A stretch of DNA of 64,000 nucleotides from Dyella tabacisoli (GCF_003350925.1 NZ_KZ857176.1:124001-188000); one strand, 5' to 3'; shown: positions 32,219 to 42,419, counted from the stretch's first letter. Notes: generated by a model from the letters alone, not told the origin. Made by a program: numbers and translations.

Positions 32219-32887
32219 ATGGCCAAGACTCATGAAATTCTGGCGCAGAGCCGCAAAGACGAGGGGAAAGGTGCGAGCCGCCGCCTACGTCATGCCGCTG
32301 TTGTTCCGGCTGTCGTTTACGGTGCGGGCCAACCCCCGCAGAGCATCCAGATCGCGCATAACACCATCCTGCTCGCCGCCAAGCACGAGTGGTTCTTCTC
32401 GTCCGTGCTGGATCTGAACATCGACGGCAAGGTGCAGAAGGTGCTGGTGCGCGACTGGCAGAAGCACCCATACAAGCTGCAGATGCTGCACATGGATTTC
32501 CTGCGCATCAACGAGAACGAGGCTGTGCGCATCAATGTGCCGGTCCACTTCCTCAATCAGGAAGTCTCGCAGGCCGCTAAGACCGCGGGCGTGGTGATTT
32601 CGCACAACCTGACCGAAGTCGAAGTGTCCTGCTTGCCGAAGTATCTGCCGGAGTTCCTCGAGCTGGATCTGGCCGATCTGAAAGACGGCGACATCATCCA
32701 CTTGTCGCAGCTCAAGCTGCCGGCCCATGTCGAGATTCCGGCGCTGGCACTGGGTGCGGATCACGATATCGCTGTGGTCACCGCCTACTCGGTGAAGGAA
32801 GAAGTCGAAGCCGCTCCGGCCGACGCCGCTGTTGCCGCTCCGGCTGCACCGGCCGCGAAACCGGCCGCGAAAGACTCCAAGAAGTAA
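32219..32887 (+). CDS. rplY: 50S ribosomal protein L25 (CTC form)
   Basis: The 222-residue protein is the long TL5/CTC type. The N-terminal 95 residues bind 5S rRNA (ILAQSRKDEGKGASRRLR...AVVYGAG), and a C-terminal beta domain follows. The tail is an Ala/Pro/Lys-rich linker. AAGG lies upstream of the ATG. It sits between prs and pth, as is usual. Confidence 0.95.
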   Translation: MAKTHEILAQSRKDEGKGASRRLRHAAVVPAVVYGAGQPPQSIQIAHNTILLAAKHEWFFSSVLDLNIDGKVQKVLVRDWQKHPYKLQMLHMDFLRINENEAVRINVPVHFLNQEVSQAAKTAGVVISHNLTEVEVSCLPKYLPEFLELDLADLKDGDIIHLSQLKLPAHVEIPALALGADHDIAVVTAYSVKEEVEAAPADAAVAAPAAPAAKPAAKDSKK

Positions 32888-32892
32888 GGCGC

Positions 32893-32924
32893 AGCGGCCC
32901 GTTCCCCTGGTGGGGCGGGCCGCT
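32893..32924 (+). terminator. GC-rich hairpin between rplY and pth
   Basis: AGCGGCCCG pairs with CGGGCCGCT, and CCCC with GGGG inside, giving a 13-bp stem in the 45-bp gap. No T-run follows; it may attenuate or stabilise the rplY mRNA. Confidence 0.5.
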
Positions 32925-32932
32925 AGCTTGCT

Positions 32933-33553
32933 ATGGCGGGTCTTCGTCTTATCGTCGGACTGGGCAACCCCGGTACCGAATATCTCCGAACCCGGCACAA
33001 CGCCGGGTTCTGGTTTGTTGACGCTCTGGCTATGAGGCAGGGCGAGCGCTTCGGTTTCGACGGCAAACTGCACGGTGAAACCTGCAAGCTGCGCATCGGC
33101 AGCGAGTCGGTGTGGTTACTCAAGCCCTCCACGTTCATGAACAAGAGCGGCATCGCCGTTGCTTCGGCGCTGCGCTACTACAAGATCGAGCCTGAAGAGT
33201 GCCTGGTGGCACACGACGAACTCGACCTGGACGCCGGTACCGTGCGCCTGAAGTTCGATGGCGGCCATGGCGGCCAGAACGGCTTGCGCGATATCGTGAC
33301 GCATCTGGGTCACGCCAAATTTCACCGGCTGCGCGTCGGGATCGGCCATCCCGGCCATAGGGATCAAGTCACCCCCTGGGTGCTTGGCCGGCCTTCGGCC
33401 AAAGACGAAGACGCTATCTTCGACGGTATCAATCGCGCGCTAAACATACTGCCGCTGGCCGTCGACGGGCAGTTCGACAAGGCGATGCAGCAGCTTCATA
33501 CCCCGGGAACGGGGAACGGGGAGCAGGGAGCGGGAAAGAAGGCGCCAGGCTAG
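32933..33553 (+). CDS. pth: Peptidyl-tRNA hydrolase
   Basis: The 206-residue enzyme frees tRNA from drop-off peptidyl-tRNA. It has the Pth signature LIVGLGNPGTEYLRTRHNAGFW with the catalytic His, KPSTFMNKSG, and the HDELDLDAG and GGHGGQNGLRD motifs. The last 16 residues (GTGNGEQGAGKK and neighbours) are encoded by G-rich 7-bp repeats and are not part of the conserved fold, which should end near AMQQLH. ychF follows. Confidence 0.95.
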   Translation: MAGLRLIVGLGNPGTEYLRTRHNAGFWFVDALAMRQGERFGFDGKLHGETCKLRIGSESVWLLKPSTFMNKSGIAVASALRYYKIEPEECLVAHDELDLDAGTVRLKFDGGHGGQNGLRDIVTHLGHAKFHRLRVGIGHPGHRDQVTPWVLGRPSAKDEDAIFDGINRALNILPLAVDGQFDKAMQQLHTPGTGNGEQGAGKKAPG

Positions 33554-33610
33554 GCGCCCCCGATCTTCCATTCGCAGTTTCCGTTCCCTGTTCCACGTTC
33601 CCTGTTCCTC
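33505..33610. repeat. Inverted pair of heptamer repeats (pth/ychF gap)
   Basis: The left arm, 33505-33537, has G-rich units (GGGAAC, GGGGAAC, GGGGAGC, AGGGAGC, GGGAAA). The right arm, 33577-33610, has GTTTCC, GTTCCCT, GTTCCAC, GTTCCCT and GTTCCTC. The arms are complementary but degenerate, and the left arm is translated as the Pth tail. This is the same repeat class as at the lolB/ispE gap. Confidence 0.85.
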
Positions 33611-33622
33611 GGAGTTTTCAAA

Positions 33623-34714
33623 ATGGGCATCAAATGCGGCATCGTCGGCCTGCCTAACGTCGGCAAGTCCACCCTGTTCAATGCACTGACTAAGGCAGGC
33701 ATTGCTGCGGCCAACTTCCCGTTCTGCACGATCGAGCCGAATGTGGGTGTGGTGCCGGTGCCGGATCTGCGTCTCGCTGCGCTGGCAGAGATCGTCAAAC
33801 CGCAGAAGATATTGCCGACTGCGGTTGAGTTTGTGGATATCGCCGGCCTGGTGGCTGGTGCATCGAAAGGCGAAGGCCTTGGCAACAAGTTTCTCGCGCA
33901 TATCCGCGAGGTCGATGCGATTGCCCATGTGGTGCGTTGCTTCGAGCACGGAGACATCGTGCATGTAGCGGGCAAGGTCGATCCGCTCGCCGACATCGAC
34001 ACCATCGATACCGAGCTGGCTTTGGCCGACCTGGAGTCCGTGGACAAAGCGCTGAATCGCGCCGAGCGCGCAGCCAAGGCGAACGACAAAGAAGCGTTGG
34101 CGAAAAAGCCGGTGCTGCAGAAATTGTCGGCGGGCCTCAACGAAGGCAAGTCCGCGCGCAGCCTTGGCCTGGACGAGGAAGAGAAGGCGCTGGTGCGCGA
34201 CTTGTTCCTGCTCACTTTGAAGCCGTTGATGTATATCGCCAACGTCAAAGAAGACGGTTTTGAGAACAACCCGCATCTCGATGCCTTGCGTCAGCGCGCT
34301 GTCAGCGAAGGTGCCGAGGTGGTGCCGGTGTGTGCCGCCATGGAAGAGGAGATGGCGCTGCTCGAAGATGCCGACCGCGATGAGTTCCTGAAAGATATGG
34401 GGCTGGACGAGCCAGGCCTGAATCGAGTGATTCGTGCCGGTTACAAGCTGCTTGGCTTGCAGACCTATTTCACCGCCGGCGTCAAAGAGGTGCGTGCCTG
34501 GACCGTGAAGGCGGGCTCCACGGCACCGCAGGCGGCGGGTGTGATCCACACCGATTTCGAGCGTGGCTTTATCCGCGCCGAGACGATCGGCTACGACGAC
34601 TTCATCCAGTACAAGGGTGAGGCTGGTGCCGCCGCTGCCGGTCGGTTGCGCAAGGAAGGCAAGGACTACCTCGTCAAAGAGGGTGATGTGCTGCACTTCT
34701 TGTTCAACGTCTGA
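33623..34714 (+). CDS. ychF: Obg-family GTPase/ATPase YchF
   Basis: The 363-residue protein has the P-loop [15 protein letters not shown], the switch region [12 protein letters not shown], and an NVKEDGF segment at the G4 position, characteristic of YchF proteins that prefer ATP. A coiled helical insert and a C-terminal TGS domain ([19 protein letters not shown]) follow. YchF is linked to ribosomes, translation start choice and oxidative stress. It directly follows pth in many gammaproteobacteria. Confidence 0.96.
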   Translation: MGIKCGIVGLPNVGKSTLFNALTKAGIAAANFPFCTIEPNVGVVPVPDLRLAALAEIVKPQKILPTAVEFVDIAGLVAGASKGEGLGNKFLAHIREVDAIAHVVRCFEHGDIVHVAGKVDPLADIDTIDTELALADLESVDKALNRAERAAKANDKEALAKKPVLQKLSAGLNEGKSARSLGLDEEEKALVRDLFLLTLKPLMYIANVKEDGFENNPHLDALRQRAVSEGAEVVPVCAAMEEEMALLEDADRDEFLKDMGLDEPGLNRVIRAGYKLLGLQTYFTAGVKEVRAWTVKAGSTAPQAAGVIHTDFERGFIRAETIGYDDFIQYKGEAGAAAAGRLRKEGKDYLVKEGDVLHFLFNV

Positions 34715-34760
34715 GGCGTTTGGGTGCTGAATAGGCGCGAGGCAGGCAGCTTCGCGCCGG

Positions 34761-34787
34761 CTACACGCCGATCTCCCGCGTGTAGCT
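34761..34787 (+). terminator. Hairpin downstream of ychF
   Basis: A perfect 9-bp stem, GCTACACGC/GCGTGTAGC, with a 9-nt loop lies 46 bp after the ychF stop. The following bases are only moderately T-rich. Confidence 0.5.
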
Positions 34788-34817
34788 ATGATGGGCTTTG
34801 CCCACAAAAGGATTTGT

Positions 34818-35738
34818 ATGAACCAAGAGCTCGCTCGCCCATCGGGCTTGAGCTACCAGATCGCCGGCGCGGCGGTGCTGGCTGAATTGCTGTTACTCGC
34901 CAAGTGGCTGTTAACCATAGCCCTGCGCGGGGTGACGCCCGAGGAGCTGATCGCGTCGGCAGTGAGCTGGCTGCCGACGCTGTTGACTTCGATGGCGGTC
35001 GTATTTGTGCTGGCACAGAGCATGCTCGACCGTCGCGCGGTCCAGAAAGTTGACTCGGTATGGGCTTTTGCCGGCCGTTTCGGTTTGCTCTATCTGGTGT
35101 TTTTCTTTGTACTGAATGGCTTGATAAAGACGGGGCTTGGCTGGCTCGGGTCTGCCATGGCGAATAACACTTATTCCGGCGTCTATGCCGCATTCTTGGC
35201 CGTACGCTGGGTGATCTCGCTGTTTTCGGGGTGGCTTGCCCTCAGTGGGTGTCTGCATATGTTCCGCGACCGAATCACCTATGCGCCGGCGGTGGTGCTT
35301 GTGCCGCAGCGTGCTCGGGCCAGTCTGCTTTTTGCAGCTCTGTATCTTGTCTGCTTACTGAGCGGGGTGCAGGCCGTGATGCTCGCTCTGCTTCCTGGAG
35401 AGGCCGGTTTTTTTTATGGCTGGTCGGGGCTGGCGGTGCTGGTGCCGTTGGGTTTATGTGTCTTGCTGACCTGGGCCGGGGCCTGGAAAGGCATGAGGGG
35501 ATATGCCGGGCCGATACGAGTCCGGCGTTTGACCTTGGCCGCCCTGCTTTCGCTGGTTTGCCAAAGCCTGTTGGGCGGGTTGTTGTTTTTAGTCGGTGTA
35601 CTCATGGGCTCATCTGACTTGAGCGCCATGATTGTCGTGACGTTACTCGTACTGGCTTCGTTATTTCCCATTGCCTGGGGCTTTAGCCGGCTGCTTGGCG
35701 GGCCGTCGGTACGCGTGTCGGCGCGCGCTGTCGTGTAG
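34818..35738 (+). CDS. Multi-pass membrane protein of unknown function
   Basis: The 306-residue product has roughly seven or eight hydrophobic helices (for example AAVLAELLLLAKWLLTIAL, LLYLVFFFVLNGL, LLFAALYLVCLLSGVQAVML, LLFLVGVLM). I recognise no family and see no catalytic motif. The ATG at 34818 has AAAGGA 8 nt upstream; an ATG at 34788 is less likely. It stands between ychF and the PEP-mutase-type gene with its own ribosome site and may be monocistronic. Confidence 0.75.
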   Translation: MNQELARPSGLSYQIAGAAVLAELLLLAKWLLTIALRGVTPEELIASAVSWLPTLLTSMAVVFVLAQSMLDRRAVQKVDSVWAFAGRFGLLYLVFFFVLNGLIKTGLGWLGSAMANNTYSGVYAAFLAVRWVISLFSGWLALSGCLHMFRDRITYAPAVVLVPQRARASLLFAALYLVCLLSGVQAVMLALLPGEAGFFYGWSGLAVLVPLGLCVLLTWAGAWKGMRGYAGPIRVRRLTLAALLSLVCQSLLGGLLFLVGVLMGSSDLSAMIVVTLLVLASLFPIAWGFSRLLGGPSVRVSARAVV

Positions 35739-35803
35739 TCTTAAAAACTCCAGGCGCCGCGCTCGAGAGCAAGGCATAGGTCATGTTGAGAGGGAGCATA
35801 TCG

Positions 35804-36655
35804 ATGCCGACACAAGCGGAAAAAGCTCATCTGTTCAAGACGTACCACGCGCAACCTGGCGCGTTTCTTATCCCTAACCCTTGGGATGCGGGCAGTGCGC
35901 GTCTGCTTGCCCTGCTGGGCTTCAAGGCGCTGGCGACGACCAGTGCCGGCTTTGCGTTTTCGCAAGGTCTGCCCGATTACGGTATCGACCGCGATGCCTT
36001 GCTGAAACATCTCCGCGAGCTGGTGGCTGCCACCGATTTGCCCATCAGTGCGGATCTGGAAAATGGCTTTGGCGATGAGCCCGATACCGTGGCCGATACG
36101 ATCCGCCGCGCCGCCGCCACAGGTATCGTGGGCGGTTCCATCGAAGACGCTACCCAGCGTGCGGATGCACCGATCTATCCGCTGGAATTCGCCGCCGAGC
36201 GTGTTCGTGCGGCGGCCGAAGCGGCGCGCGCCTTGCCGTTTCCATTTACGTTGACGGCGCGGGCAGAAAATTATTTGCATGGACGCCTTGATCTTGGCGA
36301 CACCATCGCGCGCCTGCAGGCCTATCAAGAGGCGGGCGCCGATGTGTTGTTTGCGCCAGGGTTGAAGACGAAAGAAGACATCGCCACGGTAGTGAGTTCA
36401 GTGGATCGGCCGGTCAATGTGGTGATGGGACTGGTAGGTGTGCCGCTCGGTCTTCGCGATTTGGCCGACATCGGGGTCAAGCGAGTGAGTGTTGGTGGCT
36501 CATTGGCGCGTGCGGCGCTCGGGGCATTCTTGCGCGCTGCGCATGAATTGAGCGAGCGGGGCACTTTCGACTATGCGAGCGAGGCGATCGGCTCGGCTGA
36601 GATCAATCGCCTGTTCCAGAGCGTCGTTGCGCCAAAGGATGACCGCAAGGCTTGA
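35804..36655 (+). CDS. Isocitrate lyase/PEP mutase superfamily enzyme
   Basis: The 283-residue TIM-barrel protein has FLIPNPWDAGSARLL, TTSAGFAFSQGLPD, the metal-binding SADLENGFG and GGSIEDAT, typical of the oxaloacetate hydrolase/PEP mutase branch. The KKCGH loop of true isocitrate lyase is absent. The reaction (C-C or P-C bond cleavage of a 2-oxo acid or its relatives) cannot be fixed. The ATG at 35804 follows AGGGAG and fits the family start better than the ATG at 35783. The neighbouring GNAT gives no pathway hint. Confidence 0.87.
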   Translation: MPTQAEKAHLFKTYHAQPGAFLIPNPWDAGSARLLALLGFKALATTSAGFAFSQGLPDYGIDRDALLKHLRELVAATDLPISADLENGFGDEPDTVADTIRRAAATGIVGGSIEDATQRADAPIYPLEFAAERVRAAAEAARALPFPFTLTARAENYLHGRLDLGDTIARLQAYQEAGADVLFAPGLKTKEDIATVVSSVDRPVNVVMGLVGVPLGLRDLADIGVKRVSVGGSLARAALGAFLRAAHELSERGTFDYASEAIGSAEINRLFQSVVAPKDDRKA

Positions 36656-36692
36656 GGTCCGGCGCTGACATGTCCATGGATGAGATGTGCCG

Positions 36693-37205
36693 ATGAGCTC
36701 AAGGCCGTCAGCTTTGTCATTGTCATTGCGGATCGCGCGCGTGGCGGACGCGCGCGCGATTAGTGTGTTGGTGCGCCGGGTTGTGCGCCGTTGGGTACTG
36801 CCCGATCAGCCGGCAAAAGGTGTGGCTTTCTTGTTGGCCGGTACCGGCACAAAAGCGATACGGCAGAGGATCTTGATCGATCAGCGCTTTCACCTGGCCT
36901 ATCTGGGCGATGTTCTTGTAGGCGTGGCCGCCATACGCGACGACAGTCATCTGTTTCAGCTTTATGTGAGTACGCGTTATCAGAGGCGGGGCATTGCGCG
37001 GCTGCTTTGGCGGCGAGTCATGCGCGATAGCGTGCGGCGCGCAGGCACCCGGCGTTTTACTTTGAACTCGTCCGCGTTGGCGGTGCCGATGTATCGGCAG
37101 TTGGGTTTTGTCGCGATGGGTCCCGAACAGACGTCGCCCGATGGCATTCGCAGCACGCCAATGCAGTTGATTCTGGCGTCAGATTCGCATCTAGGGATGC
37201 TCTGA
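36693..37205 (+). CDS. GNAT-family N-acetyltransferase
   Basis: The 170-residue product has the acetyl-CoA-binding motif YVSTRYQRRGIARLLWRRV (R-x-x-G-I-A) and the C-terminal NSSALAVPMYRQLGFVAMG strand-helix typical of GNATs. The acceptor is unknown. The last codons and the TGA stop lie in the left terminal inverted repeat of the adjacent element (37194-37480), so its native C-terminus may have been altered by that element. The ATG at 36693 is chosen; GTG at 36687 is an alternative. Confidence 0.85.
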   Translation: MSSRPSALSLSLRIARVADARAISVLVRRVVRRWVLPDQPAKGVAFLLAGTGTKAIRQRILIDQRFHLAYLGDVLVGVAAIRDDSHLFQLYVSTRYQRRGIARLLWRRVMRDSVRRAGTRRFTLNSSALAVPMYRQLGFVAMGPEQTSPDGIRSTPMQLILASDSHLGML

Positions 37206-37480
37206 TCTATGGGACGCAGGCGTCACCGTAGCTGTCTGCTCGCAGATTACAGGGGTGATGGGGAGGGCAGCCTGGCTGGCTGTCGAGCCAGCGCACCGAA
37301 GAGATGCGGACAGGCAGCTACGGCCCCACGTTGAAAATAAAAGGAAGGGGTGATGTCCAGAAGGCCCGCAGCCTGTGTCGCTCGGCTTGGCAAGAGAGCC
37401 ACTCTTCCCGGCGCCGAGCAACTCAACCTGCGAGCCTTCTGGACATCATGCCGCCTACGCCCCATAGATCAGAACATCCC
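37194..37480. mobile_element. MITE-like element with 29-bp terminal inverted repeats
   Basis: The ends 37194-37222 and 37452-37480 are inverted copies with three mismatches (core TCTGATCTATGGG). Internal inverted pairs are 37226-37238/37311-37323 (one mismatch) and 37351-37365/37434-37448 (perfect 15 bp, TGATGTCCAGAAGGC). A small hairpin sits near 37275-37292. The 287 bp hold no credible gene. No target-site duplication is obvious. It would fold into a multi-branched structure, as non-autonomous elements do. Confidence 0.65.
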
Positions 37481-37541
37481 AGGCGCGTAAGCGACAGGCA
37501 TAATTGCCCTCGTTTGCCACTCTCTATGATCGGATTCGCCC

Positions 37542-38030
37542 ATGCCCGCCCAGCAGCACGAAGTGACTTTCCGTTTTCTTGCCCAGCCTACTGACGTCAA
37601 TTTTGGCGGCAAAGTGCATGGCGGCATGGTGATGAAATGGATCGATCAGGCGGGTTACGCCTGTGCCGTGGGTTGGAGTGGGGCTTACTGCGTCACCGCT
37701 TCGATCAGTGGCATCCAGTTTGTCGCGCCGATCTTGATCGGCGACCTGGTGACCGTGCGAGCGCGGCTGATCTACACCGGTCGATCCAGCATGCATTTGG
37801 CGGTAGATGTGCTTGCGCGCGATTTGCGCAAGGACGAACAGCGCCTGGCAACCAGTTGCGTCATGGTGTTCGTGGCGCTCGATAGCCCTGACGGCAAGCC
37901 TACGCCGGTTCCGGTGTGGCAGCCGCGCGACGATAACGAGCTGCGGATGCAGGAGCAGGCCAAACGTCTGCTGGATCTTTCCAAGGAAATGGAGCAATTG
38001 GTCGATATCAAGAGCGTGACGCGGGCCTGA
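37542..38030 (+). CDS. Hotdog-fold acyl-CoA thioesterase (YciA-like)
   Basis: The 162-residue product has the hotdog core DVNFGGKVHGGMVMKWIDQAGY, with the catalytic Asp of the MKWID helix, and SISGIQFVAPILIGDLVTVRARLIYTG. Such hexameric enzymes hydrolyse acyl-CoA in the cytoplasm, with broad chain-length use. A C-terminal helix (ELRMQEQAKRLLDLSKEMEQL) extends the fold. It stands between the inverted-repeat element and the tRNA cluster. Confidence 0.9.
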   Translation: MPAQQHEVTFRFLAQPTDVNFGGKVHGGMVMKWIDQAGYACAVGWSGAYCVTASISGIQFVAPILIGDLVTVRARLIYTGRSSMHLAVDVLARDLRKDEQRLATSCVMVFVALDSPDGKPTPVPVWQPRDDNELRMQEQAKRLLDLSKEMEQLVDIKSVTRA

Positions 38031-38097
38031 TCGACAGCTATTGAGCATCTCCTTGCAAGAAATTCACCAAGACAGGCTACTTTTCCGCTCTTAGGTG

Positions 38098-38126
38098 TTG
38101 ACAGTGCAGGGCTCGATCCAGACAAT
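38098..38126 (+). promoter_or_regulatory. Promoter of the tRNA-Tyr/Gly/Thr-tuf unit
   Basis: TTGACA (38098-38103), a 17-bp spacer and GACAAT (38121-38126) place transcription start just before tRNA-Tyr at 38141. Confidence 0.65.
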
Positions 38127-38140
38127 AGCCGTTCTTTGTT

Positions 38141-38226
38141 GGAGGGATACCCAAGCGGCCAACGGGGGCAGACTGTAAATCTGCTGGCTTACGCCTTCGG
38201 TGGTTCGAATCCACCTCCCTCCACCA
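38141..38226 (+). tRNA. tRNA-Tyr (GTA anticodon)
   Basis: The 86-nt gene has acceptor GGAGGGA/TCCCTCC, a long variable arm typical of tRNA-Tyr, anticodon GTA at 38175-38177, and an encoded CCA. It is first of a Tyr-Gly-Thr cluster ahead of tuf. Confidence 0.96.
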
Positions 38227-38286
38227 GACGAGTTCCGCGTAGGGTTGATCCATTTAGGCTGATTCAGTTTAAAGCGATTCGTCCAG

Positions 38287-38360
38287 GCGGGAGTAGTTCA
38301 ATGGTAGAACCTCAGTTTTCCAAACTGATTACGCGGGTTCGATTCCCGTCTCCCGCTCCA
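38287..38360 (+). tRNA. tRNA-Gly (TCC anticodon)
   Basis: The 74-nt gene has acceptor GCGGGAG/CTCCCGC, anticodon loop TTTCCAA (TCC), a GGTTCGATTCC T-arm and an encoded CCA. Confidence 0.95.
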
Positions 38361-38387
38361 TTGATGTCTCGTCATTGAATGTTTTGT

Positions 38388-38463
<76 letters not shown>

Positions 38464-38530
38464 TCTCGGTACGGCCGTCGCGGGTATCGGCTTTCACTTT
38501 TATTACTGACTCCATCGGGGTTTAGCACGT

Positions 38531-39721
<1,191 letters not shown>

Positions 39722-39763
39722 GCAGTAAAGTGGGAAGTCGCCCGCTACGTGGGCTGTAAAGTA

Positions 39764-39791
39764 AAAGGGTGGGGCGAAAGTTACACCCTTT
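39764..39791 (+). terminator. Hairpin downstream of tuf copy 1
   Basis: AAAGGGTG pairs with CACCCTTT around a 12-nt loop, 42 bp after the stop. The T-run is short, so partial readthrough to tRNA-Trp is likely. Confidence 0.5.
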
Positions 39792-39853
39792 ATCGCGCCT
39801 GAGGCGCGGCTTTACGGCTCGCAAAGCGAGCGACTTCACTGGTTTTTAAACGT

Positions 39854-39929
<76 letters not shown>

Positions 39930-40010
39930 TCTTCCCGAGGATTGATGGCGGGTGGTGAATGGTATGGCTGGCCTAGGCCGGGTAGTACTCTCGACACCTG
40001 TTCACTGCGC

Positions 40011-40406
40011 ATGAATACCAAGGCAGAACAGCCCAAAGGCGCGAATGCCGCCGATATTGGCAAGCTGGTACTGGCAGTGCTGGTGCTGGCTGCCGGCATT
40101 TTTGCCTATTCCTGGTTTAGCAACGATGCGGGCATCCCGCAGTCGGTACGCATGATTGGCGTGCTGATTGCCTTGGCTGCCGCATTGGCGATCGGTGCTT
40201 TTACGGGTCCAGGGCGTCGTGTACGCCACTTCCTGGGCGAGTCACAGTTTGAAATGCGTAAGGTGGTCTGGCCGACCCGCGACGAGACGCTGAAAACGAC
40301 CGGTATCATCATGGTGGTCGTGGTCATTCTCTCGCTGCTATTGGGCTTGATTGACCTAATCCTGAAGTCGGTCGTGCTTGACTGGCTGCTCAAGCTGGGT
40401 ACCTGA
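40011..40406 (+). CDS. secE: Preprotein translocase subunit SecE
   Basis: The 131-residue inner-membrane protein has three hydrophobic helices. The conserved cytoplasmic amphipathic segment FEMRKVVWPTRDETLKTT precedes the third. It clamps SecY in the SecYEG channel. The start at 40011 gives the usual length; an upstream open frame from 39900 overlaps tRNA-Trp and is rejected. It precedes nusG by 11 bp, a nearly universal pairing. Confidence 0.95.
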   Translation: MNTKAEQPKGANAADIGKLVLAVLVLAAGIFAYSWFSNDAGIPQSVRMIGVLIALAAALAIGAFTGPGRRVRHFLGESQFEMRKVVWPTRDETLKTTGIIMVVVVILSLLLGLIDLILKSVVLDWLLKLGT

Positions 40407-40417
40407 GGTAAGTGAGC

Positions 40418-40978
40418 ATGAGCAAGCGTTGGTATGTGGTGCACGCCTATTCCGGGTTCGAAAACCTGGTCAAGCGCTCGTTGGACGAGCGGATTCGTCG
40501 TGAAGGCATGGAAGAGAAGTTCGGCGAAGTGCTGGTGCCGACCGAGGAAGTGATCGAAATGCGCGGCGGCCAGAAGCGTCGCAGTGAGCGCAAGTTCTTT
40601 CCGGGTTATGTGCTGGTGCAAATCGAAACCGATACCGAGGGCAAATCGCCGCGTATCGATGACGAATGCTGGCATCTGGTCAAAGAAACGCCGAAGGTCA
40701 TGGGTTTTATCGGCGGAACCGCCGATCGCCCGCTGCCGATTCGCGATAGCGAGGCCGAGGCCATTCTCAGTCGTGTGCGTGAAGGTGTTGAAAAGCCCAA
40801 GCCCAAGGTGTTGTTCGAGCCGGGCGAAATGGTCCGTGTCACGGAAGGGCCGTTCAACGACTTCAACGGCGTGGTCGAGGAGGTCAATTACGAGAAGAGT
40901 CGCCTGCGCGTTGCAGTGCTGATCTTCGGTCGCTCGACTCCGGTTGAATTGGAATTCGGTCAGGTCGAGAAGGCCTGA
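40418..40978 (+). CDS. nusG: Transcription elongation/termination factor NusG
   Basis: The 186-residue protein has an NGN domain ([29 protein letters not shown]) and a KOW domain ([23 protein letters not shown]). It binds RNA polymerase and links it to Rho or ribosomal S10. The ATG at 40418 is preferred; a GTG at 40412 is possible. It is cotranscribed with secE. Confidence 0.96.
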   Translation: MSKRWYVVHAYSGFENLVKRSLDERIRREGMEEKFGEVLVPTEEVIEMRGGQKRRSERKFFPGYVLVQIETDTEGKSPRIDDECWHLVKETPKVMGFIGGTADRPLPIRDSEAEAILSRVREGVEKPKPKVLFEPGEMVRVTEGPFNDFNGVVEEVNYEKSRLRVAVLIFGRSTPVELEFGQVEKA

Positions 40979-41009
40979 CCCCCAAGTTCTGCGCTCCCTG
41001 GCATGGGGA

Positions 41010-41038
41010 TTGCAGCGGGCTTGACAAATCTCTATACT
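41010..41038 (+). promoter_or_regulatory. Putative rplKA promoter
   Basis: TTGCAG (41010-41015), a 17-bp spacer and TATACT (41033-41038) are followed by a GC-rich GCGCGG discriminator, typical of stringently controlled promoters. A TTGACA at 41021 is too close to this -10 to pair with it. A GGAGC/GCTCC hairpin follows in the leader. Confidence 0.5.
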
Positions 41039-41175
41039 GCGCGGTTCACGCTCGGAGCTTTTTGGCTCCGGCGTGTTCGCGTTTCAAGGTCCGCTGGAGG
41101 CGGGCCATCCGTCCATCCATGGAATGGTGAGCAGCGAGGAGCCTCATAGGCGCTTGAACTCGCGAGGAAAATCCA

Positions 41176-41604
41176 ATGGCAAAGAAAGTTGTCGGTTACA
41201 TCAAGTTGCAAGTCAAGGCCGGTCAGGCCAATCCGTCGCCGCCGGTGGGTCCAGCCCTCGGTCAGCGCGGCCTAAACATCATGGAGTTCTGCAAGGCGTT
41301 CAATGCCGCTACGCAGAAGCTTGAGCCGGGTCTGCCGATTCCGGTCATTATTACCGCGTACTCCGATCGTAGCTTCACCTTCATCACCAAGACCCCGCCC
41401 GCCACCATCTTAATCAAGAAGGCTACCGGCGTCGCCAAGGGTTCACCCAAGCCCAACACCGATAAGGTCGGCAAGATCACTCGCAAGCAGTTGGAAGACG
41501 TTGCGAAGCTGAAAGAGCCGGATCTCACGGCTGCTGATCTTGACGCCGCGGTGCGCACCATTGCTGGTAGCGCCCGCAGCATGGGCATTGTGGTGGAGGG
41601 TTAA
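41176..41604 (+). CDS. rplK: 50S ribosomal protein L11
   Basis: The 142-residue protein is complete: [21 protein letters not shown] at the start, [20 protein letters not shown], and the RNA-binding C-terminal domain ([13 protein letters not shown]). It forms the GTPase-associated centre of the large subunit and is needed for RelA activation. It is followed after 3 bp by rplA, so the two are an operon. Confidence 0.98.
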   Translation: MAKKVVGYIKLQVKAGQANPSPPVGPALGQRGLNIMEFCKAFNAATQKLEPGLPIPVIITAYSDRSFTFITKTPPATILIKKATGVAKGSPKPNTDKVGKITRKQLEDVAKLKEPDLTAADLDAAVRTIAGSARSMGIVVEG

Positions 41605-41607
41605 GAC

Positions 41608-42315
41608 ATGGCAAAGCTCACGAAGCGTTTGAAAGTGGCTCAGGCCGCTGTGCAGCCGGGTAAGTTCTATGCCCTGGAAGAAGCCCTGAAAATCGTCAAG
41701 GACAACGCCAAGGCGAAGTTCGCCGAGTCGGTGGACGTAGCTGTGCGTCTTGGTATCGACGCCAAGAAGTCCGACCAGGGCGTGCGTGGTTCCTCGTTGC
41801 TGCCACACGGCACCGGCAAGACCGTCAAGGTCGCCGTGTTCGTGCCGGCCGGTGAAAAGGCCGAAGCCGCCAAGGCTGCCGGTGCTGACGCCGTTGGTAT
41901 GGAAGACTTGGCCGAGCGCATGCAGGCTGGCGATCTCGACTTCGGTCGCGTCATCGCTACGCCCGATGCCATGCGCGTGGTCGGTAAGCTCGGCCAGTTG
42001 CTTGGTCCGCGTGGCCTGATGCCGAACCCGAAAGACGGCTCGGTCACCGCCGACGTCGCGACCGCGGTGAAAAACGCCAAGGCCGGCCAGGTGAAGTTCC
42101 GTAACGACAAGGCGGGCATCATCCACGCCACCATCGGTAAGGCCAGCTTCGACGCTGCCCAGCTCGCCGATAACCTGAATACGCTGGTCGCCGACCTGCT
42201 GAAGGCCAAGCCGGCCACGGCCAAGGGTCAGTACCTGCAGAAGATCGCGCTGTCCAGCACCATGGGCGTGGGCGTCCCGGTCGATACCTCGACCCTGACG
42301 ACCTCGGCCAAGTAA
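41608..42315 (+). CDS. rplA: 50S ribosomal protein L1
   Basis: The 235-residue protein has typical L1 motifs ([51 protein letters not shown]). It forms the L1 stalk and, in relatives, represses the L11-L1 mRNA. A strong terminator follows within 10 bp of the stop. Confidence 0.98.
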   Translation: MAKLTKRLKVAQAAVQPGKFYALEEALKIVKDNAKAKFAESVDVAVRLGIDAKKSDQGVRGSSLLPHGTGKTVKVAVFVPAGEKAEAAKAAGADAVGMEDLAERMQAGDLDFGRVIATPDAMRVVGKLGQLLGPRGLMPNPKDGSVTADVATAVKNAKAGQVKFRNDKAGIIHATIGKASFDAAQLADNLNTLVADLLKAKPATAKGQYLQKIALSSTMGVGVPVDTSTLTTSAK

Positions 42316-42324
42316 AGATCAAGT

Positions 42325-42359
42325 CCTGCGCGAGCCAGGTGCTCGCGCAGGCAGTTTTT
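42325..42359 (+). terminator. Rho-independent terminator/attenuator between rplA and rplJ
   Basis: CCTGCGCGAGC pairs perfectly with GCTCGCGCAGG (11 bp, 5-nt loop) and is followed by CAGTTTTT. It divides the L11-L1 and L10-L7/L12 units. Confidence 0.85.
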
Positions 42360-42419
42360 GAGGGCAGCCCCAACTCGAAAGGGTAGCGGGGCAGCCGTCA
42401 AAGACCGCAGGCGAGGGGC

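Noticed and set aside
37304-37594. 96-codon plus-strand frame in the inverted-repeat element
   Set aside because: Its sequence mirrors the inverted repeats and it overlaps the thioesterase start; not a credible protein.
41021-41038. TTGACA followed by TATACT before rplK as a promoter pair
   Set aside because: Only 6 bp separate the boxes; TTGCAG at 41010 gives the correct 17-bp spacer with the same -10.
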